Shown piece after piece: positions 60,199-64,000 of a DNA stretch of 64,000 nt. The DNA comes from Prescottella subtropica (GTDB taxonomy: Bacteria > Actinomycetota > Actinomycetes > Mycobacteriales > Mycobacteriaceae), in the NCBI RefSeq assembly GCF_005434945.1, contig NZ_SKCH01000020.1, positions 1 through 64,000 of the forward strand, given 5' to 3'. A model generated the notes under the pieces. The model saw nothing but the letters and a program-made list of their open reading frames with translations, had not been told where the DNA came from and did not search any database. Each line of letters opens with the position of its first letter. Within the stretch, counting starts at the first letter, position 1. Made by a program: the position numbers and the translations under genes.

Positions 60199-61308
60199 AT
60201 GAGCGCGTGGGGGATCCGCCGCGTCAGCGCTGCCCTGGCAGTGCTGGTCGCGGCGGGTCTCGCGCTCGTCGCCGTTCCGCTCGAACACGGCACACTGGAC
60301 GGCGCCGCTCCCGTCACGACGGTCACCGCTCCGCCACCACCACCCGCTCCGGTGCCGCTGTCCGCCGACGAGGTCACCGCCCGGGTGTCGCCGACGATCG
60401 TGATGCTCACCGCGCAGTCGTCGCTCGCAACCACCGCGGGCACCGGGATCGTGGTCCGCCCCGACGGCGCCGACACGCTGGTCCTCACCAACCATCACGT
60501 GATCGACGGCGGCACCGACATCACGGCGACGAGCATCCCCGACCGCGTCACCTATCCCGTCGAGGTACTCGGCTACGACAGTTCCCGCGATCTGGCGGTG
60601 CTACGCCTGCCCGGCGGCGCCGCGCTGCCGACGGCCACCGTCGCCGCCGAACCTGCCCGGATCGGCGCCCCGGTCACCGCGGTCGGGAACGCCGACGGCG
60701 GCGGGGTTCCCGCGGCCGCACCCGGCACCGTCACCCGCGTCGGGGTGACGATCACGACCCGCAACACCGCCGACGGCTCCCGCAACCAGCTGTCGAATCT
60801 CATCCAGGTCGACGCGAACGTCCGGCCCGGCGACTCCGGCGGGCCACTCGTCGACACGTTCGGTGAGATCGTCGGCGTCAACAGCGCCGGCAACGCCGTC
60901 GAACCCGGTGTGGACGCGGCACCGGCACCCATGTCGTATGCCATCCCCATCGAGGGGGCGCTGCAGTTGGTCGACGAGGTGCTGTCCGGCCGGGCCGCCC
61001 CGACCGTCCACATCGGTCCGACCCCGGCGCTCGGGGTGAGTGTCCGGGACCGGCGCGGTGCGACCCTCGGGGACGGTGCGGGTGTCGAGGTGATCCACGT
61101 CGGCTACCGCGGCCCCGCCGAGAGCGCCGGTCTCGTGCGCGGCGACGTGATCACCGGTTTCGGCGGCGCCCCGATCCGGTCGTCGTCGGATCTGACGATC
61201 GCGATGAATGCGCGGCATCCCGGCGACCGCGTCGACGTGCAGTGGACGGACGCCACCGGCGCGGCCCGGACCGGGACCCTGGTGCTGCAGGAAGGGCCGC
61301 CGCGCTGA
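60199..61308 (+). CDS. Secreted/membrane trypsin-like serine protease with PDZ domain (HtrA-like)
   Basis: The 369-residue product has an N-terminal membrane anchor (AALAVLVAAGLALVAVPL), a proline-rich linker (TAPPPPPAPVPL), a trypsin-fold domain with His in LTNHHVIDGG, Asp in SSRDLAVLRLP and Ser in RPGDSGGPLVDTF, and a C-terminal PDZ region (GYRGPAESAGLVRGDVITGFGGAPIRSSSDL). It likely handles misfolded or regulatory proteins outside the membrane. It follows rmlC copy 2 by 4 bases, so it may be co-transcribed. Confidence 0.88.
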   Translation: MSAWGIRRVSAALAVLVAAGLALVAVPLEHGTLDGAAPVTTVTAPPPPPAPVPLSADEVTARVSPTIVMLTAQSSLATTAGTGIVVRPDGADTLVLTNHHVIDGGTDITATSIPDRVTYPVEVLGYDSSRDLAVLRLPGGAALPTATVAAEPARIGAPVTAVGNADGGGVPAAAPGTVTRVGVTITTRNTADGSRNQLSNLIQVDANVRPGDSGGPLVDTFGEIVGVNSAGNAVEPGVDAAPAPMSYAIPIEGALQLVDEVLSGRAAPTVHIGPTPALGVSVRDRRGATLGDGAGVEVIHVGYRGPAESAGLVRGDVITGFGGAPIRSSSDLTIAMNARHPGDRVDVQWTDATGAARTGTLVLQEGPPR

Positions 61309-61322
61309 CCCGTCCGCCTCTA

Positions 61323-62171
61323 TCAGCCGATACCGAGCTTGCCGGCGAGCCGCTGCAGGTAGGCCGTCACCGTGTCCTCGTCGGCGTCGGGCATCCCGAA
61401 CAGGGCCTCGCTGACGCCGAGGTCCTGCCAGCGGGCGAGTTTCTCGGTGTCCGGTTTACCGGCGAGGACGACGATCTCCGGCTGCCCGGGGCGTCCGGCG
61501 TCGGCCCAGATCTTGCGCAGCAGCGTGACGTTGTCCTCGATGCCGGTCTCGATGGGGGTGGTGATCCAGCCGTCCGCGGACCGGGCGATCCACGCGAACG
61601 TCTTCTCCGACGCCCCCGCCCCGACCAGGACGGGTGGCCGCGGCTGCTGGACCGGCTTCGGCCACGCCCAACTCGGGCCGAAGCTCACGAACTGCCCGTC
61701 GTACGACGCCTCCTCCTGCGTCCACAGCGCACCCATCGCCTCGAGGTACTCGCGCAGTGCGGTCCGACGCTTCTTCGGGTCGACGCCGTGGTCGGCGAGT
61801 TCCTCGGCGTTCCAACCGAAACCGACCCCGAACGTGACCCTGCCCCCGGACAGATGGTCGAGGGAGGCGATCGTCTTGGCGAGCGTGATGGGGTCGTGTT
61901 CGAGCGGCAGCGCCACCGACGTGCCGAGCCGGATGCGGGACGTCACCGACGCGGCCGTCCCGAGTGCCACCCACGGGTCGAGGGTGCGCATGTAGCGGTC
62001 GTCGGGCAGGGCCTCGGTGCCGGTTCCCGGATGGTTCGACGCCCGATTCACCGGGATGTGCGTGTGCTCGGGCACGTAGAACGCGTCGAACCCACACTCC
62101 TCGACGGTGCGGGCGGCCGCCGCCGGCGTGATGCCGCGGTCACTGGTGAACAAGCTGATGCCGTAGCGCAC
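61323..62171 (-). CDS. LLM-class F420-dependent oxidoreductase
   Basis: The 282-residue flavin/F420-type TIM-barrel protein has FDAFYVPEHTHIPVNR, RTLDPWVALGTAASVTSRIRLGTSV, HDPITLAKTIASLDHLSGGRVTFGVGFGWN and PPVLVGAGASEKTFAWIARSADGW. These match luciferase-like oxidoreductases of actinobacteria, which use F420 in many reactions. The substrate is not known. It converges with the protease gene, 14 bases apart. Confidence 0.85.
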   Translation of the reverse strand: MRYGISLFTSDRGITPAAAARTVEECGFDAFYVPEHTHIPVNRASNHPGTGTEALPDDRYMRTLDPWVALGTAASVTSRIRLGTSVALPLEHDPITLAKTIASLDHLSGGRVTFGVGFGWNAEELADHGVDPKKRRTALREYLEAMGALWTQEEASYDGQFVSFGPSWAWPKPVQQPRPPVLVGAGASEKTFAWIARSADGWITTPIETGIEDNVTLLRKIWADAGRPGQPEIVVLAGKPDTEKLARWQDLGVSEALFGMPDADEDTVTAYLQRLAGKLGIG

Positions 62172-62247
62172 GATCTGACTCCTCCGGGGTAGGTCGGTGC
62201 CAGAAATGTAACCGGTTACAGAACCGTCCGGAGGGGTTTGACGGACG

Positions 62248-62715
62248 TCAACGGATCCTGAAGATCACCGCACGCTGGACGACGAAATTGATGACCGTCG
62301 CGGTGCCCTGCGCGATCACGAACGCGAGCGGTGTCCGCCACCACGTGTCGGCGAGATTCTCGGACAGCACCCGGTTGATACCGACCTGCACCGCGAACGT
62401 CACGGCGTAGAGGACGACGACGGCGACGAAGCGGGCCCGGCTCGGTTCGGCCTTGAACGTCCACCGGCGGTTGATGAGGTACGCGGTGGTCGTGCCGGCG
62501 ACGAAGCTCAGGGCCTTCGCCGCGTCCCGCGTGACACCCAGCGCCATGAGCAACACGTACAACCCGTAGTCGACGACGGCCGACAGCCCACCCGTCGCGA
62601 CGAAGCGCACGATCTGCGTCTTCAGGTCCGGTGCATCGTCGGCGATCGCATCGGTGACGGGGATCTCGACCGGCAGCGGCGCGTGCGGATCGTGGGCGTG
62701 AGGGGTTCCGGACAC
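62248..62715 (-). CDS. GtrA-family membrane protein (Rv3789-like)
   Basis: The 155-residue product has an acidic N-terminus (VTDAIADDAPDLK) and four membrane segments (VRFVATGGLSAVVDYGLYVLLMAL, AKALSFVAGTTTAYLINRRWTF, VAVVVLYAVTFAVQVGINRVL, LAFVIAQGTATVINFVVQRAVIF). It matches the GtrA-like protein encoded beside dprE1 in mycobacteria (Rv3789), which helps present decaprenyl-phosphoarabinose or acts in arabinan synthesis. Here it is divergent from dprE1 with a 24-base hairpin between them. Confidence 0.82.
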   Translation of the reverse strand: MSGTPHAHDPHAPLPVEIPVTDAIADDAPDLKTQIVRFVATGGLSAVVDYGLYVLLMALGVTRDAAKALSFVAGTTTAYLINRRWTFKAEPSRARFVAVVVLYAVTFAVQVGINRVLSENLADTWWRTPLAFVIAQGTATVINFVVQRAVIFRIR

Positions 62716-62761
62716 GCCACGAAGCGTAGGCGACCGGATCCGCTGCGACCGTCGTGACCTC

Positions 62762-62826
62762 CCGCGTTTTGCGCACTTGCCGCGCGTTTTCCGGGTCCGG
62801 AGGCGCGGCAAGTGCGCAAAACGCGG
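62762..62826. repeat. Perfect 24-base-pair intergenic hairpin
   Basis: Arms 62762-62785 and 62803-62826 pair perfectly around a 17-base loop between the divergent GtrA and dprE1 genes. It overlaps the probable promoter region of both. No T tract is present, so a structural or protein-binding role is as likely as termination. Confidence 0.65.
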
Positions 62827-62895
62827 ACGACGAGGGTGGGGAACGCCGCACTCGTGCCGGGGCGACTCCGATACCGCCAGGTAACCTCGTAGCCG

Positions 62896-64000
62896 ATGTC
62901 CGAGACAGCAGAAGAGACGGCTCACGAGCCGCTCCCCACGCAGACCCGCACCCTCACCGGATGGGGGCGCACCGCGCCCACCACCGCCCAGGTGTTGTCC
63001 ACACCCGACGTCGAGGTGATCGCCAAGGCGGTCGCCCAGGTGGCGGAGCAGAACGAGTCGAAGCCGTCGCACCTGCGACGCGGCGTCATCGCCCGCGGCC
63101 TGGGCCGCTCCTACGGTGACCCGGCGCAGAACGCGGGCGGGCTCGTCGTCGACATGAATGCGCTGGGGCGCATCCACCACATCGACGCCGACACGCACCT
63201 GGTGACGGTCGACGCCGGTGTCAGCCTGGATCAGCTGATGCGTGCGGCCCTGCCGTTCGGTCTGTGGGTTCCGGTGCTGCCGGGCACCCGTCAGGTCACC
63301 ATCGGCGGCGCGATCGCGTCCGACATCCACGGCAAGAACCATCACAGCGCCGGCAGCTTCGGCAACCATGTGCGCTCGATGAAACTGCTCACCGCGGACG
63401 GGCAGATCCGCACCCTCACCCCGGCCGGCCGGAACGCGAAACTGTTCTGGGCCACGGTCGGCGGCATGGGCCTGACCGGCATCATCCTCGAGGCGACGAT
63501 CGCGATGACGCCGACGGAGACCGCGTACTTCATCGCGGACAGCCGGCGCACCGAGAGCCTCGACGAGACCATCGCGCTGCACAGCGACGGCAGCGAGAAC
63601 AACTACGACTATTCGAGCGCCTGGTTCGACGCCATCTCCCCCGAACCGAAGCTGGGTCGGGCGGCGGTGTCGCGGGGCAGCCTCGCGACGCTCGACCAGT
63701 TGCCGGCGAAGCTGCAGAAGGATCCGCTCAAGTTCGACGCGCCGACGCTGCTGACGCTGCCGGACGTGTTCCCGAACGGTCTCGCCAACAAGTTCAACTT
63801 CTCGGTGATCGGCGAACTGTACTACCGCAAGACGAAGAACGCGGACAACCAGGTCCAGAATCTGACGTCGTTCTACCACCCGCTGGATCTGTTCGGCGAG
63901 TGGAACCGCGGCTACGGCCCCAGCGGGTTCCTGCAGTACCAGTTCGTGGTGCCGCCGGAGGCCGTCGGCGAGTTCAAGCAGATCATCCGCGACATCCAGG
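62896..64000 (+). CDS. dprE1: Decaprenylphosphoryl-beta-D-ribose oxidase DprE1 (truncated by window end)
   Basis: About 368 residues are visible of an expected ~460. The FAD-dependent enzyme oxidises decaprenyl-phosphoribose, first step to the arabinofuranose donor for the cell wall. Visible features are [19 protein letters not shown] near the start, [52 protein letters not shown] (the FAD-binding HGKNHH region), [14 protein letters not shown] and [13 protein letters not shown] near the cut. The Cys that benzothiazinones attack lies beyond the window. An ATG at 62896 is used. Confidence 0.92.
   Translation, partial: MSETAEETAHEPLPTQTRTLTGWGRTAPTTAQVLSTPDVEVIAKAVAQVAEQNESKPSHLRRGVIARGLGRSYGDPAQNAGGLVVDMNALGRIHHIDADTHLVTVDAGVSLDQLMRAALPFGLWVPVLPGTRQVTIGGAIASDIHGKNHHSAGSFGNHVRSMKLLTADGQIRTLTPAGRNAKLFWATVGGMGLTGIILEATIAMTPTETAYFIADSRRTESLDETIALHSDGSENNYDYSSAWFDAISPEPKLGRAAVSRGSLATLDQLPAKLQKDPLKFDAPTLLTLPDVFPNGLANKFNFSVIGELYYRKTKNADNQVQNLTSFYHPLDLFGEWNRGYGPSGFLQYQFVVPPEAVGEFKQIIRDIQ

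Overview
The window is high-GC DNA from a mycolic-acid-forming actinobacterium, most likely Rhodococcus or a close relative. The evidence is the galactan export and galactofuranosyl transfer genes (Wzm/Wzt, GlfT1, a GlfT2 relative), the arabinan precursor gene dprE1, the proteasome activator Bpa, a mycobacterial-type MTHFR-like protein and an F420-type luciferase-like oxidoreductase. From memory, the host gene content follows the M. tuberculosis Rv3752c-Rv3790 region (tadA, tyrA, hisC2/pat, quinone oxidoreductase, class-V aminotransferase-like protein, bpa, wzt, glfT1, dprE1) with large lineage-specific insertions.

Positions 1-8701 are an integrated phage-satellite-like element beside a tRNA-Ser(CGA) gene. 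A tyrosine integrase and a DNA-binding protein run rightward. A leftward block carries an excisionase-like protein, a small acidic protein, a 30-residue membrane peptide, a DnaB-N-like protein, a P-loop primase/helicase-type protein, a WhiB-like protein, two small zinc-knuckle proteins, and a second operon with an HTH protein, a decoration-like protein, a major capsid protein and a protease-C-terminus-like fragment. No portal, terminase or tail gene is visible, so the layout resembles phiRv1/phiRv2-type elements. Its left end is not resolved.

Positions 8841-22934 are host housekeeping and accessory genes: CsbD, tadA and partner, tyrA-amidase, a glycolipid-binding protein, a membrane protein, a Dcm-Vsr pair, an epimerase, two methyltransferases, MTHFR, an acyl-CoA synthetase, a D-2-hydroxyacid dehydrogenase and a secreted tandem-repeat protein. 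Positions 23080-31650 hold tRNA-Arg(ACG), tRNA-Ser(GCU) and tRNA-Ser(UGA), a dienelactone-hydrolase-like protein, an aromatic/histidinol-phosphate aminotransferase, a CotH/DUF4956/VTC operon, a thiolase, a secreted lipase and a MarR regulator.

Positions 31669-38477 run from a lactate-monooxygenase-type enzyme through bpa to the galactan exporter and GlfT1. A TetR-controlled operon (38474-46644: P450, SDR, aldehyde dehydrogenase, APH-like kinase, unknown protein, solute-binding lipoprotein) follows and looks catabolic. Positions 46817-61308 are envelope-polysaccharide genes: a TylF-like methyltransferase, a GlfT2-like transferase, a YfhO-like membrane protein, two GT2 enzymes, an epimerase, rmlB, two copies of rmlA-rmlC, a GtrA protein, a secreted asparagine/glycine repeat protein and an HtrA-like protease. 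The window ends with an LLM oxidoreductase, a GtrA protein (Rv3789-like) and a truncated dprE1.

Strand overlaps of 1-4 bases mark several translationally coupled operons. Start codons are often GTG; I chose them by Shine-Dalgarno spacing, overlaps and family length. All homology statements rest on recognising motifs by eye, because no searches were run.
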